Below, piece after piece: positions 12,965 to 25,918 of a DNA stretch of 64,000 nt. The position numbers and the translations under genes were made by a program. This DNA comes from Ptiloglossa arizonensis (taxonomy: Eukaryota; Arthropoda; Insecta; Hymenoptera; Colletidae). Every line of letters begins with the position of its first letter. Within the stretch, counting starts at the first letter, position 1. Location: contig NC_135051.1 in assembly GCF_051014685.1 (NCBI RefSeq), positions 13,349,557 through 13,413,556 of the forward strand, written 5' to 3'. Below the pieces are notes generated by a model. The model saw only the letters and a program-made list of their open reading frames with translations, had not been told where the DNA came from and made no database searches.

Positions 12965-13577
12965 GGGTTAGTATGAATGGAAATACGCACGATCGAAATT
13001 TTATCGAAGCAATATTGTGTCAATAATGTTGAGGTAACGGTATTATATTCTTAACGATATTGGAGCAGTAATAGTGTTAATAGTAAGGTCAACAATATTA
13101 GTCAATAATTTGGAGGTGGTTAGTATAAATGTAAATACGCACGATTAAAATGTTATCAAAGCAATCGTATTGTATCAATAATTTTGAGGTAACGGTATTA
13201 TATTCTTAACGATATTGGAGCAGTAATAGTGTCAATAGTAAGGTCAACGATATTAGTCAATAATTTGGAGGTGGTTAGTATAAATGTAAATACGCACGAT
13301 TAAAATGTTATCAAAGCAATCGTATTGTATCAATAATTTTGAGGTAACGGTATTACATTCTTAATGATATTGGAGCAGTAATAGTGTTAATAGTAAGGTC
13401 AACAATATTAGTCAATAATTTGGAGGTGGTTAGTATAAATGTAAATACCCACGATTGAAATGTTATCAAAGCAATCGTATTGTATCAATAATTTTGAGGT
13501 AACGGTATTATATTCTTAACGATATTGGAGCAGTAATAGTGTCAATAATAAGGTCAACAATATTAGTCAATAATTTG
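12965..13577. repeat. Tandem array, ~155-bp unit, four copies
   Basis: The word GGTTAGTAT begins units at 12966, 13118, 13273 and 13428, giving steps of 152, 155 and 155. Each unit carries in order AAATACGCACGAT, TTATCAAAGCAATCG, TCAATAATTTTGAGGTAACGG, CTTAACGATATTGGAGCAG and GTCAATAATTTGG. Units two to four are nearly identical. The first is more diverged and grades into the GC-rich block on its left. No open frame is maintained and the unit length is not a multiple of three. Confidence 0.95.
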
Positions 13578-13731
13578 GGTGCAGATATTATTGAGTCGTC
13601 ACTCGTTCGGAAAGTACGACATTATTTGGAAGTAGTCAATAATAATGTCAACAATATTAGTCAATAATTTGGATGCAGGTTTTATAGTGTAGTCAATGGT
13701 TCAGAAAGTGTAGTATTAGTTGGAAGTAGTG
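13567..13731. repeat. Degenerate two-copy repeat, ~94-bp period
   Basis: AATTTGG(G/A)TGCAG recurs at about 13573 and 13667. Each copy is followed by a TCAGAAAGT-type word, then TTGGAAGTAGT. It shares the AACAATATTAGTCAATAATTTGG segment with the 155-bp array, so it is a shortened derivative at the array edge. Confidence 0.75.
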
Positions 13732-13735
13732 GTAT

Positions 13736-16407
13736 ATTGGTCGAATTATGCAATAGTTTTAATTAGATAGTTATAATTTTGTTTCCAATATGTAATGACG
13801 TAAAAGCATCGTTCACTTTTTCGCAATTTATTCTGAAAGTAAACGGAAGACGGTGCAAAAATAGTTTGCAATAAAATATACATTTTATTTTGATAGACGG
13901 TTTAAAAATAAAAGTAAAGCGATTAAAACTGTGCAACATTTTTTGAAAACCTCGAATTAATGTATGTATTTCAACTTAATGAAACAAACATCAGCTTTTT
14001 AACACGTGTTATTATTTCTATGAATAAATTTTTCTATGGTTTCATTGACGATACCATATGTAACTATAACTACGTTTAATGTATTTAATTTAGTTTTGAA
14101 ACAGTTATCATTATTATTCAACGTTTTTATTGTCCACAAAGATACAGTGTACAACATTTGTTATAAGATAGTTTGCACGAGGTTCAGCAAGAGACTCCTT
14201 TTAACCTAATCTCAATTAGGATTATTCATCGATGTTACAAAGGTGTACTCGCCGTAATTAAAGATAAACAAACATTATACACGGTTCTATTCCTATCAAT
14301 GATAAAGTTAAAAATTTAACATTTCTACTTTCTTATTATACAAGTCTCCGTCAAGCGGAATAAATAATTTATCGTTACGTCCTGTTGCATATATTATGCA
14401 GTTCCGTATCGAGAAAATTTGTTCCGTTAATTATATTTACAGTTCTAAGAGTTTCCCGTAATGAAATTGGAAAGTGTACACATAAAATTATTTTGTTTCT
14501 CAAACGCTCTAAAAGACTGTACAATTTCATTTCAAATCCAACGAATTAGTTTGAAAATTTAATCGTGTTCGTTGCAATCGGTATAGTTTGTCGAAGAATT
14601 GAAGGAATCGTTAAGGAAATTGTTTTCAGTTTAAACCGTGAACCTTGGCTTAGCCAATTGTTCGTGTCACACGTTAAGTAAGTTTGTTACGTTGTTTAAC
14701 GAGAACCAAACAAAGTCTCGGTTATAGTTGTTGTTATGGTCAGAGACCGCGGGTATATTGAGTTAACGAGCAATTTCGTACAATCGGACACCCGGCCATA
14801 AAATGCCATAATCGTATTCGTGCTGTCGGGCCCGTTTTGCGAGAAAAACACTTGATATGTAATTTGAGATTGTACACCAGCAATACAATTCGAATTATAC
14901 TTTTGAACACGACATTGCCACTGACCATTTTTGAAATGCAACTCGTATAATATACGATTGCACGAACACGAACCTTTATGTGCATAATATTCCTGTTTTT
15001 TGTTTCTCGAACTTAAATTGTGTAATATTTTAATTATTTATCTATTCAATTAACACCGATCGTGTTAATTATTTGTGTGCAAAAATTCTTCATTAGTCGT
15101 AACATTTTTCGATGTCAAATAGGAAATTGAAATTTCATGAAGTTGGTAATTGAAATTCAGAGAATTTTTTGCTACAAAATTTCAGTATTTTTGGTTGTAA
15201 TACGTATTATAACGCGAATTTTTATTGACCAAATCGGACGATCATTTGAATAACCGATTGTTGAACTTTTCTTCTCGAACAATGCTAAAATTGTTTTTTT
15301 CTATAGTAGTAGCTACATCAAAATTAAATAAATATTGTACCCGTGCAAAGGCCAATTATTTTGTTTTAAGTAAATAAAAATTCAAAATGATATTCACTCG
15401 TGACATCTATCAACCTTCCGAAAATATTATCATGTTACATAGTTGAGAAATTTAATTGTGAATATTTGATCTCAATATTATTTGTATATCGTAAATAAAA
15501 AAATATTATACAGAGTAAACGTACACATCTATATGTACATATTTACTGGAATCCTCGAAGAGGTTAAATTTTTGATTAGTTCTGTTAGTTTAGTTAGTTC
15601 TTATCGCACACATACTATATATTTAAAAAAAAAGTAATCTAAAAGTGGTCAAATAGCTATGACATACATACGACGATAACATTAAGAAATAATACATTTG
15701 CTACAATCGACGAAGAATTTTCATGTTTCTTAACAACTACCAAGATTATCAAAGTTCCAAACATTTAAACAGAGTTTACACAATTCAATTCTCATATTTT
15801 TTTTTTAAAAAATCGTATTATTTCGACTTTCGTACGTACAACTAGTGAACGTGAAACATTTTGGTCACTCAAGCCCATTAAGGGATAAATCCTAGTACAA
15901 CGTCTAACAATTAGGTAGCTTTACCTCTCGTCTCTTCGTGCAAACCTGCCGACACGCATCGTTTGTCTCTCGTAATGGCCTGGGGAGTAGTCGCAAAGCT
16001 ATCCTCGTCACTTTTAGAAATTGCTCACACCGTGTTCAATCTCACTTGCTTTAAGCGTCCCTCGCTTTTGTCGTTGATACGCACAAAAGCGAAGGTAGCG
16101 ATTAAATTTCACCTACCGGTGTGAGAAGTTGTTACTTTTCAGTTAATACGGTAAATCCTCGATTCACGTGGAATTCGTTTTTGTAATTCTCCACGAAATC
16201 GAATTGTCTAAAGACGTTGTATTGGAATAAGAAAGAAAGATCAGTCGCGCATTGAAGATAATGCGATACCATCGATAAAGGGAATGTGAACAGTGTCGAG
16301 TGATATTTCGTTGGCTTCTCGAAGGTTGACTAAAACGTTTGACCTAATACAACTACCAGTTCCTGCTGTAACTGATCTTTCTTTCTCCCTAGACTACATT
16401 TGATACA
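13736..16407. other. AT-rich noncoding stretch
   Basis: Only short overlapping open frames occur (for example 14696-14985 minus in two frames). A GC-richer patch lies at 15900-16130. No gene or element end was recognised. Confidence 0.45.
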
Positions 16408-16930
16408 CAGTCGGTCGCATAAGTGTTTGTTCACCTATTGCAATTGGTGTATGTATAGGAAAAAGAAGGGATATAAGTAAAATTTAAATAAAAATAGATA
16501 GATTTAACTTTTACTTATTCAAGATAAGCTGACGTTTTATGAAATTCGCAATTGTTGTACATAGTGAAGAATGAAAGAAAATAGCACAATGGTTGGAGTT
16601 CTTGTTGCATGAAACTGAAGTTATTAGTTTAATATTTAGTGAGATACTCCTTAGATCTAATTGTAGCTTCTAGACTCCTTATATCTAATTGTAGCATTGA
16701 TTTCACTAATTTATTTGTAAAATTTGACGATATTTATTCTCCATTTGTGTATAAATCGTTGCTTTGATCCTTCACGATTTTTAGGCGATGATTCGCGAAC
16801 ATTTCTTTTTACTCTTGCCCATAAATACTCAATTGGGTTTATATCTGACGACTGGGGTGGTGTTTGCATGTAATTTTCCCTATAGATACGCCGACTGCGA
16901 CAGGTGGACGAACACTTATGTGGTCGACTG
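16408..16930 (-). mobile_element. Tc1-like transposon remnant with both inverted ends
   Basis: The left end CAGTCGGTCGCATAAGTGTT (from 16408) and the reverse complement of the right end, CAGTCGACCACATAAGTGTT (ending 16930), form a clear terminal inverted repeat continuing into (T/C)(G/A)TTCACCT. The right end abuts a TA at 16931-16932; the left has TA at 16404-16405 with two extra bases. Tc1/mariner elements insert at TA. The element is only ~520 bp, against roughly 1.3-1.7 kb for intact members, and keeps just the C-terminal part of its transposase on the minus strand. It is a non-autonomous deletion derivative. Confidence 0.9.
16671..16875 (-). pseudogene. Tc1-like transposase, C-terminal fragment
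   Basis: Read on the minus strand from about 16875, the frame gives MQTPPQSSDINPIEYLWARV followed by a helical Lys/Arg-rich tail. This is the Tc1-family signature around the third catalytic acidic residue (family pattern P-P-Q-S-P-D-L-N-P-I-E-x-L-W). The aspartate is retained in SSDINP and the neighbouring proline is replaced by Ser. A stop codon interrupts the tail about 54 codons in. The N-terminal DNA-binding domain and the first two catalytic residues are absent, so it cannot be active. Confidence 0.88.
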
Positions 16931-19900
16931 TATGAACGTACAATCTTCGTTACAAAATTAAATTAAACAGATACGTTCGTACTTCTTCGTGAAAAGAAAA
17001 CTTTATTTAATACTAGAACCACCGACGACTGTAAATTAATTTACGAATACTATTAATTGTCTATTTTGTAAACAAAGACACCGTTAACAATTGAGTAATT
17101 AAACGAAGTTTACTACCTTTACTACCCTTTGGTAGTACTAGCGTTAAGACGTTGACCGCCATGTCAGTTTTCCATACTTAAAGATGTCTATGACCTTTGC
17201 TCAAACCTCAATGTAAAAAGTAGAAATTTTCCACAATTTTTCGGTGTACTTGCTATTTTACAGTATCGCTAACAAGATCAATGCTATTCGAAAGTTTACA
17301 AGTATTAGAGTTCGTCTTGCGAGCGTTTTAGATAATCGATCGTTGCAATTTTTGAGCACTGATCTACCAGTACTTCTCCAAGGTGTTCAACGCGTTGATA
17401 CGCGAAGACGTGCATCCACACAAAATCTGCACAAGAACATGAAAAAGGAGGGGGGTAAAACCGTGCAACCCGAGGACTCGCCGTACTTTAGTTTTCGCAG
17501 AGTCGGAGGGAGTGGCCTTGAACCATTCTGATAATCTCCACTTCAGATACGAAAGAAAAGTATAGGTATTATTCCGGTGCTTGTTACATGGCCGTATCAC
17601 ACGGATTACCTTAAATTACAGGCACCGGAACATGGTGTACCGTGAAAATTTATTGTGGATTTCTCACTCCGTGGTTTATAAATAGCCTGTAACCGTCGCG
17701 TTACGGCCAGAAATCGTTTGTTTCGATCGGTGCACTGTGAACGATGGAAAGGAACCGAACGCGCGTCGTCTTACGGATGTAGCAATAAATCCACCGTTAT
17801 GTTTATAGCGTTTAAACGGGTTAAATTACGTTCCGTCGAATGATTTCCCTAATTGTAAACACGGTGCATCGTCCCGAGCGACTTCTAAAAAGATCATTTC
17901 CATAGTCGTGACGCGGACGTAAAACAATATTATCGGCCGCGGGTGATTCCAGGTGGTCTGCATTCCGCGGCGTCGCAGAATTCGTGGGCTCATATCAGAG
18001 TTTTTGTTACCAGATATCGTTACGGGCGTCGCTCTCTCTTCTTCTTCTTCTTCTTCTTCTTTTTTTCTCTTTTTTCTTTTCTTTCTTTCTTTTGTTTTTT
18101 TTTTATATATCCTCCTCGCGTTCCTTTCGCATTGTGCACACCCGAGCGTAGGTATGCGCGTGTGTATACATATCTCGCGCGCGAAATAAGATAATAAAAT
18201 CGGTCGACCGATGGAGTTGAAAGGAAAAAACGGCACGATAGTGCAACATTTCGCGACGGTCGAATAAATTTCCTGGAAAAAGAAACGTAATTATGCAAAT
18301 TCAGATAAGGCTGCGGCTGTTGATAATACTCGTTCGTTCATTCAGCGTTTGGTCTTCTTTCCCCCTTCGTTGTGGAGCCGCCACGATCGTGAATGGGCTC
18401 TCAAATGGACACGGTTTGGTAATAATAATGCATTCGTTAAAAATGCTAATTAAACGTTAACTTCCACGAAGCAGCTACCAAGATTACGCGGGGTGCATTT
18501 CCACGTTTAAACTATTCGATAAATTAAACTTTATTCGGATTCAGGCATATTTTGGTTCTGCTTTTTTTGTTGGAGTATGGTAATATATAGGTTTTCTGAC
18601 AGTAGGTATAGACGAATTTTATTTTTCATTAGAATATTGTTCGCATATGTTCGAATATTGTGTTACTTTATGTATCAAGTATTCGAATCAAAGGATCGCA
18701 ATTTTCTATACCGTTAGATTTTTATTATGTTAGAAACTTAAAGTTTAAAAATATTTTGACAGATATTTAATATGTTCTGCGTCGTGTGTATCACCGGTGG
18801 TTCACAATAGGCTTTCTGTTTAGACTTATTAAACTTATCAGACAATATTTCATAACATTGTCAATTATAAATATTTCTTTGTTTCGGTATAGATATTATT
18901 TTTCTTTATAATAATGACGTTTAGTCTTATAAGACGTGTTAATATAAAAGTATTATGTTTTGTTCAACAAATTATTCGTTTACAAGAAACCTTGTTTAAA
19001 AATGTCTGACAGAACTAGGAACAATAAACGCAATTTTTAATTTTAAAATGTTCTCACGAATATTTCGCAATATTAATTATTGCATTTACCCATAAATGTC
19101 CGTTTTATTATTTAATTTATTTATTTTATTGAAAATAACTCCTGATCGAAATTACAAAGTAACGTGAAATATATAACTTATAATTCCCTACTTATTTAGA
19201 TTTTTGCACCAATAACACTTGTTTTGTATCATCATTTTCATACTCTTTGTGAGTTTGTAAATAATTTTTTTGCTAATGTAGAAAGTTGTTTAAAAGCACT
19301 TGGAGTATACACATTTCTAATCATTTATATTTGACGTGTAAACCATAATAATGGTACACATATCATCGAAGCATATTATCTTACCGAAGAATAATTACTG
19401 AGATAAGTTTATCGTTCGGTATACGATACTTTAAAAGTGTCGTATATCATACATGTAGGTAAATATTTGGTAAAACTATTATTGTATTAAATGCACACTA
19501 TCTTTTTCACTCGTGATGTATAGTATAATACGTTATTTACATTTATCAAAAAATGGAATCTTTGATTGTTTCGAGCGGTACATTTGAATAAATATTCAAT
19601 AAAGAGTCTACGAGTATGCAAAAATTTCACAATGAAATAAACATAAGAAACTTCGAGGATGAATATTTTATACTTACATTCATACATCATTTGTTAATGA
19701 CATTTTCAAGAATACTTCCCTCGACGTTACAAGTACAAATTTATTTAAATATCACTATTCGGCTAGCATTAACTAGCACCTTTAAAGTTGGAGATACATT
19801 TATTAACCGAAAACATAGAAAAATCGTTGTCGCAAAGAATCTACAAATTATGTTCGCAACAATTATAAAATTCTATTTTTTTATCGCTCGAAACAGGTAA

Positions 19901-20106
19901 CATTATTGTGATTTAATACAATTCCACCATCGATTGAATTTTATACACAGAAACCTCTAATGAATTTCTTAAGAAAGGTTGCAGTTTCAAAGTTCAATAC
20001 TATCTCTGTTAGAATTATGCACTAGTACCTGCTTACTATGAACTTTATTTTTTATTTCAAAAAAATGTCCAATCGACACATAGTACTTCAATATTACTAG
20101 TAATAA
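16931..20106. other. Noncoding; GC-richer 17640-18420, AT-rich elsewhere
   Basis: 17640-18420 is CpG-richer and holds the CTT tract. Open frames there (17826-18298 minus, 17943-18194 plus) are products of that tract and of GC composition. The AT-rich remainder has no recognisable gene or element. Confidence 0.4.
18036..18110. repeat. CTT trinucleotide microsatellite and T/C tract
   Basis: CTCTCTTCTTCTTCTTC and following CTTT/TTTC runs create Ser/Phe-rich frames on the + strand and Lys/Glu-rich frames on the - strand. It is simple-sequence DNA. Confidence 0.9.
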
Positions 20107-20108
20107 TA

Positions 20109-20308
20109 GGTTGCTCGATAAATTTTGTCGTTCAATCAGAAATTAAGCTATTAGGTTCGTCGTTTCATTTTTCTAAAGATGATACTACTGTTTGATGAAC
20201 ATGCGTAAAATTTCATGTAAATCTGTCGAATCATTCGTATATTTACAGTTGTTCAAAGTCAAGTGCCATAGTATTTTTTTACAATGGAAAAAACGACAAA
20301 AGTTAACC
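20109..20308 (+). mobile_element. Mariner-type MITE, copy 1
   Basis: This 200-bp element begins GGTTGCTCGATAAATTTTGT and ends AACGACAAAAGTTAACC. It is flanked by TA on both sides (20107-20108 and 20309-20310), as expected for Tc1/mariner insertion. Read in the opposite direction, 35977-36170 matches it nearly throughout: both have TTCGTCGTTT, AAGATG(A/G)TACTACTGTTT, CAGTTGTTCAAAG and AATGGAAAAAACGAC in the same order. No transposase frame survives, so both were presumably mobilised by an enzyme supplied elsewhere. Confidence 0.9.
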
Positions 20309-20310
20309 TA

Positions 20311-23300
20311 CTATTAATTCCTACTCTACAGTTTATGGCACCTCAGAGCAGTTTTACTGGTATTACGATTTCTTCAATGAATTAAAATCTTCTGTAAACC
20401 GTGAGTGATACGTAATAAACAATTTCAATAGAAATCGTTGATAATTCGTGTGGTCGATTTAAATGTGAACTATTAATTCAATAAAATAAAAAAAACTGAA
20501 TTCGTATGTGAACGACAACGAACATCGAAACATCAATTAAACAATGCTAACGGATCTTGGAATTGTTCAATACGAAGAATATCTAATACAAAGAAATACA
20601 ATACATTATAAACTCTAGTCGTTTCGCGTTTCATGCTTCGCTCTAAATAAGTTCGCACAAGTCGAGGGGTTAATCAATTTCCCAGTAGGCGAGGTCTTAT
20701 CGATGTTTTGTGTTATCAGATACCTCCGCACTCGTCTTTCACCAATCTCGATCACCGTGGCAACATACACGCTCGTACGTAGCTTTCAACGTCTTCGAGT
20801 TGAATTTATTTCATGTTACACGCCTTATATGGTGCACCACCGTTTACTGAAAGGAGTTGCAGGAAAACGATTGGAGTACCCTAATTAAAACCTGTTACGT
20901 TTGTTTAGTCCCTTGTGTTGTTTCGTAGCATTGTTTCGTGTACTATTCCCGACTATATATGATATGATCCTTGTAGCAGGATAAATATGACTCGTTAAAG
21001 AAATTGAACATAAAGTTTTTTATTTTACCTGCTACGTAACGATATTATTCTAGATACTCGAAATGAAGAAAACATTAGGTACATTCTTTATCTTTTGCGA
21101 ATAATTCTGTAATAAGATTGTTACTTGCTAAAGTTTTACATATAATTCTAAGTGTAATTATTAAAAGATAAACGCATTAATTATTACTTGTTTACTTTTT
21201 AATTTTGTTACAACTACAATAACATTAATAATGATGATAACAACGATACAGTTACTTCTCTTTTTCGAAGATTTGTTTTATATCATCCAGAAACAGAGAT
21301 TTGATTCCATTTTTTTTGTACAAATTCTTTACTTTGACACGTTTTATGCATTAATTTTTTTTTTAAATGTCAATTATATGTATCTGTCTACATACATATT
21401 CAATATTTTTATTTAAATCGTTGCTGCCGCATTTCGTTAAATCTTGAAATTGTAAGCAAGCAAACACCAAAGTGTGTTGGAGAGAGTTTCAGAAAATAAA
21501 TTTGATATTATACTACACAATTAAACACATACATATATTAAGCACTCGGATGAATTTTCATAAACGCTTTTTTAATAAATTTTATTGAAACTTTTTCTTT
21601 TATAAATATCTCTTTTTCTTTTATGCTATTTTCGAAAATGATGAAACCAATTGAATGTACCGATTCTTTTGTCATACATAATATAATATTGATCTACACT
21701 TGTTATTTCATTTATTTGAATCGGCATAAAATAGCCAATCGTCACTGTTGCACATATCTATGAATATGTTATTCAATGGTTTCGCGAAAATCAGTGCGTC
21801 ACAAATATGTGTCAATAATTTCTGAGTATACAGTTTATGATTTTTTATGCGATGCATCGTATAAATTACATGAATATTATTTTCCATAATTTGTGAAGTA
21901 AGACATACGAGCAATATTTATTAAAATGTCTGAGAATACAAACAATTTTGAAGCATTTTTAAAATTGGAGAATGTAAAAAGAAAATAACATAAAATATCT
22001 ACAATGTATAAACGATTCAAGATGTCTGATAGAAAAATAACCAATAGCAGAATGAAATTGTGAAAGTGATACGAGAAATTGACATAAAGCTAAAGAATAT
22101 AGCGAAACAATAATATTATCGTAGATTTCATTTCATTAAAGTATTTCAGGAATATAATTTTGTATAATAAGTATAATTTCCAAGAAAAGTATTCCAAGAA
22201 TACACTTTTCTGAAAAAATCCAGTGTAAGCTATGAAATCTCAAAAATAAGTACAAGAGAGAGGAACATAATTATTAGTCATACGTAAAAGAATAGCAACA
22301 ATTAGCGCCATAAAGAAAACATTTCTGTGTCAGAGGCTCTAACTTTGCGCTTCAATAAACACGATATGTATCATTATTTATAATCTTTTTTCGTCGTTAC
22401 GAAAGCACGAGTTAATTACTTTTTTTCAATTAGTCGTATATAATCGCAACGGTCATTTGAGTTGTTAATTAGCAAATGAGTTAAAGTTGTCGATTACGTA
22501 ATGCACTGTTTGAAAAAGTTAAAATTTGTTTTAAAAACTTCAAAAGCTGTAATAAGAAATGCTTACGGTATATTTCAATTTATGTTTAAATACAATTATA
22601 TTTTAACAGCTTCTTAATTAAGAAATGCTTTACAATTAAATTCCATGCAACATTTCACTCTTCGCATCTATACATCTTATATTAATTATTCCCACAGACT
22701 TTCTTAAATTTTACTCCAGTTTTGTTTTTCTTGTCTTATCTACAATTTTTAGAAATTTAATTATCCTTCTAAAATTTTCTTCAAACTACAATCTGTTTTC
22801 TTTTTTTATTGCAATCATCAATTAAATGCTTTAACGTTTCATTTCTCTTGCACAGCCACTACATTCCCTTTTTTCCTTAAGAGGAATTAATATCAAAGTA
22901 TGATCTTTCGTTATATAATTTTATCATAATAAAAGGTAAGGTTGTTCATAATAATTTCGGTGTTTCATATGCAACTTGATTTTGTCTTCAGAAATTAATT
23001 CTAGAATCAATTTCATAAAATCCATGTTTAGGTTGTTCTAAATTTTCCACCAGTTGTTTCTAAATTTTCTTAGATTGTCGAGCGGTTCAGCGTTAAATAT
23101 CAGTCACGAGGTGCTATTACAAGTGTAACTAGAAAATTAATTACTGTAAAATTGTCCATTCTGTGTCGCATCAATAGTGATAGTGCGATTTCGCGTATAA
23201 CGCTACTATGTGCTCATCATCGATGCGAGACATAGTGTATCGTGGTAGATAGCTTGCACAAGTAACGTTGAAAATGAGTCACGGTTAGGTTTATGCAACG

Positions 23301-25099
23301 TTACGTACGTTCATTTATCGGAGTAGATAGTCGCGCGTAGTTGCAATCTGCGACTAAGTAAGTTTCTTTTCGAGATTGCATCGCACTTATCGTTAGAGCG
23401 ATCGCACGTGTCATGTGAAACGAACGACGCACACACTCGAGTCTAGACGAACACTAACAAGTAAAATTTAATCCAACCGATTGAAACGAACAATTATTGC
23501 GAATAAAACTTAGTTTAACTTTTTCATTCTTGGTCAATTTTTTAATTCGATTTTATAAGCGTTTTAAGTAAATACACATCTACTTAGCTTTATTCGTTGA
23601 GTAATTATACTTCAGTGGGCCAATTATATTTAACGTTTAACAAATGTAGCTAACGTTTCTGCTATTAACTAACTTAAATCAGGAATTGAATAAATAATTA
23701 ACTCCTATTTTTGAATAATTTTATTCTTTTCGTAGTCTATACTTTTTACCTTAAGAATTTTTTGAAAAACTCTAACCCATTATAGAACAGATATTTCAGA
23801 ACTGTTATTCTTGGAATTTATCCACGGATTTGTATATTTTCCGACGATTATCGTACAGGACGCAAGCGGAAAAGTGAAATACGTGCGTTCGTTATGCGAA
23901 CGTACGAAGGTTATGAATTATGCAAAGTAAATAATGTAAATGTTGTTCGAACATATGTAGCATTTAACCTATTTAATAACGCTGAAAGTATAAACTCTAC
24001 ACTCCCTCCTAATCTATCAGCTATTTCAATAGTTGGGAGATTACAAATCCTGTATAAACTGTATGTAATAAATCTTTACGTTACAGACGAAAAAAGAGAT
24101 ACGACAATCTACGTATATTTCATTATATGTTACGAACAGCCATTTTTCCAATGCAAAACAGGTGTTTTTGTCTGTACAAGGTTTTGATATGTAAATCTGT
24201 TGTCATCTTTCGATCGGCTCATACTTTATACATACAATATTGTCATTCATTATTTGACGTGAATATCAAACGATGATGTGCTCAGATCTTTTATGATTCG
24301 TTCGATTCATTACCAGAAATAACTGAACAAATTTCGCAGCTACTTGAATTTCTGTTTCTTATCTTATTTATTTTATCAGAAATGAAAAATTGTCACAGAA
24401 AAGAATAGAAATGATGCGAATACGCGTTATCGCCATGATTGGCAGCATGAAAAATGATTTTGTTAGACCCAATGGAACAGTCTCTCGTATTCTGTTCTTA
24501 ATATTCATGGCCAGTAAAATCGTATGGAATGTTACTGATCTCTATTTAAAAAAATACGAATCTTATTCTTTCCTATTTTATTACCGAATCGTCATGGCAT
24601 TAAGTAATTGCACGATACCACTGCTTGGACGATAGAACAACGTTTAATGACTTGTTTCGTAATTGTTTCGCGTATTAATCAGTAGTTTTAATGATCGAAC
24701 GATAAATTTACCTATGCAGGTTACACAGTTGCAGGTAAGGGTACAAAAATTCTTCTTGATATTGATCTTACAGTGCAAATGCGAGGTTTGTAATTATTGT
24801 GATTATATAAAAAAAAAAAATTGAATTTTAAAAAAAAATTTCCAAAGTTTTAAGCGAGAATCAGTAGAAGAAAACGTAAATTTATAAGTAAGAAGGTGAT
24901 AAATGTACAAAAAGTTACAAAACAAGTATTAATGACATACCACCACCTTTGTGGTCGTATATCTACTCTCAGACTTGGTAGTAAGAGAAAATTAACGGAT
25001 AAACTAATAAATGTATTTATTGTCTATTATTACCTTTTTGAAAAATTTCCAGTATAAGGAAAAACCGAAAAGGGCGGTATAGTCAACCTTTCACTGTAA
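20311..25099. other. AT-rich noncoding stretch
   Basis: This is very AT-rich, with a GC-richer patch at 23080-23460. Two unassigned open frames occur on the + strand (23894-24187 and 24390-24635). The second is hydrophobic in places, but neither has recognisable family motifs. A weak old repeat relation exists between ~21135-21175 and ~27620-27660 (a CATAATTCTAA-type word, then GTAATTATTAAAA or near variants). Confidence 0.4.
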
Positions 25100-25433
25100 A
25101 GTCTCCACAGATAAATGTTTTTGTCGTGAAATGTATCCGCTGGCACAAGTTCCTGGTGCTCTTTGCAACAAGCAAAAGCAAATAATGCTTTGAGCAACTC
25201 TAAACATAAGCCTCTTCCTCAAATAGTTCCAGATGCGATTCGTTTGATATACGAGGACCTTAGCTCGGAAGAGCTGTTAAAATGACGACGAAGGTAAACT
25301 TACTCAAAACAGTGACGAGAACTTGGATCGTACTGTTTGGACGATAGCTCCGAAAACAACGTTTTGTGGGGAAAAAATTCATCGACACGACAGCATATCT
25401 TTACCTACTACCGTAATAATGTTTTATCAATGA
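25100..25433 (+). pseudogene. Decayed Mutator-like transposase-domain fragment
   Basis: Two frames carry a pattern I recall from a widespread arthropod family of transposase-like proteins (Mutator-like transposase domain). Frame one, 25202-25282, reads KHKPLPQIVPDAIRLIYEDL and continues SSEELLK before a TGA. After a frameshift, 25293-25430 reads GKLTQNSDENLDRTVWTIAP followed by KTTFCGE. In that family the order is a basic linker, a VP-x-AI-x-x-IY-x-x-L segment, an ELL segment, a GKTQN-x-NE box, then a W-x-x-x-PK-x-x-F(V/C)G box and a FNDG-like box; FINDGK appears here in yet another frame at about 25419-25437. The fragment is broken by stops and shifts and cannot encode a working protein. The family name is from memory and needs a profile search. 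Confidence 0.58.
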
Positions 25434-25918
25434 TGGTAAAAATGAATTTAAATGTAAGGAGAATGAGTTATAACTTTTGTAAAATGACGAACGAACGAAA
25501 GCAGAGTTAAATAAAAGAGCTCGATAAGAGTTTAAACAACGTTTTGTGGGGAAAAAAATCATCGACATGACAGCATGTATTGTTCGTATCTTTACCTATT
25601 ACCGTAATAATGTTTTATCAATGATTGTGAAAATGAATTTAAATGTAAGGAGAATGAGTTATAACTTTTGTAAAATGACGAACGAACGAAAGCAGAGTTA
25701 AATAAAAGAGCTCGATAAGAGTTTAAACAACGTTTTGTGGGGAAAAAAATCATCGACATGACAGCATGTATTGTTCGTATCTTTACCTATTACCGTAATA
25801 ATGTTTTATCAATGATTGTGAAAATGAATTTAAATGTAAGGAGAATGAGTTATAACTTTTGTAAAATGACGAACGAACGAAAGCAGAGTTAAATAAAAGA
25901 GCTCGATAAGAGTTTAAA
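25357..25918. repeat. Tandem array of 180/191/191 bp
   Basis: CAACGTTTTGTGGGG starts units at 25357, 25537 and 25728. Units two and three appear identical over all 191 bases. Unit one lacks an 11-base segment (around GTATTGTTC) and has a few substitutions. The array begins inside the PK-TTF-CG motif of the decayed transposase-like fragment, so transposon-derived DNA was itself amplified. The identity of two units points to recent duplication or gene conversion. It could also be an assembly artefact. Confidence 0.97.

Noticed and set aside
23894..24635. Two + strand frames considered as receptor-like exons
   Set aside because: Some hydrophobicity but no family motif, and splice sites could not be joined convincingly.
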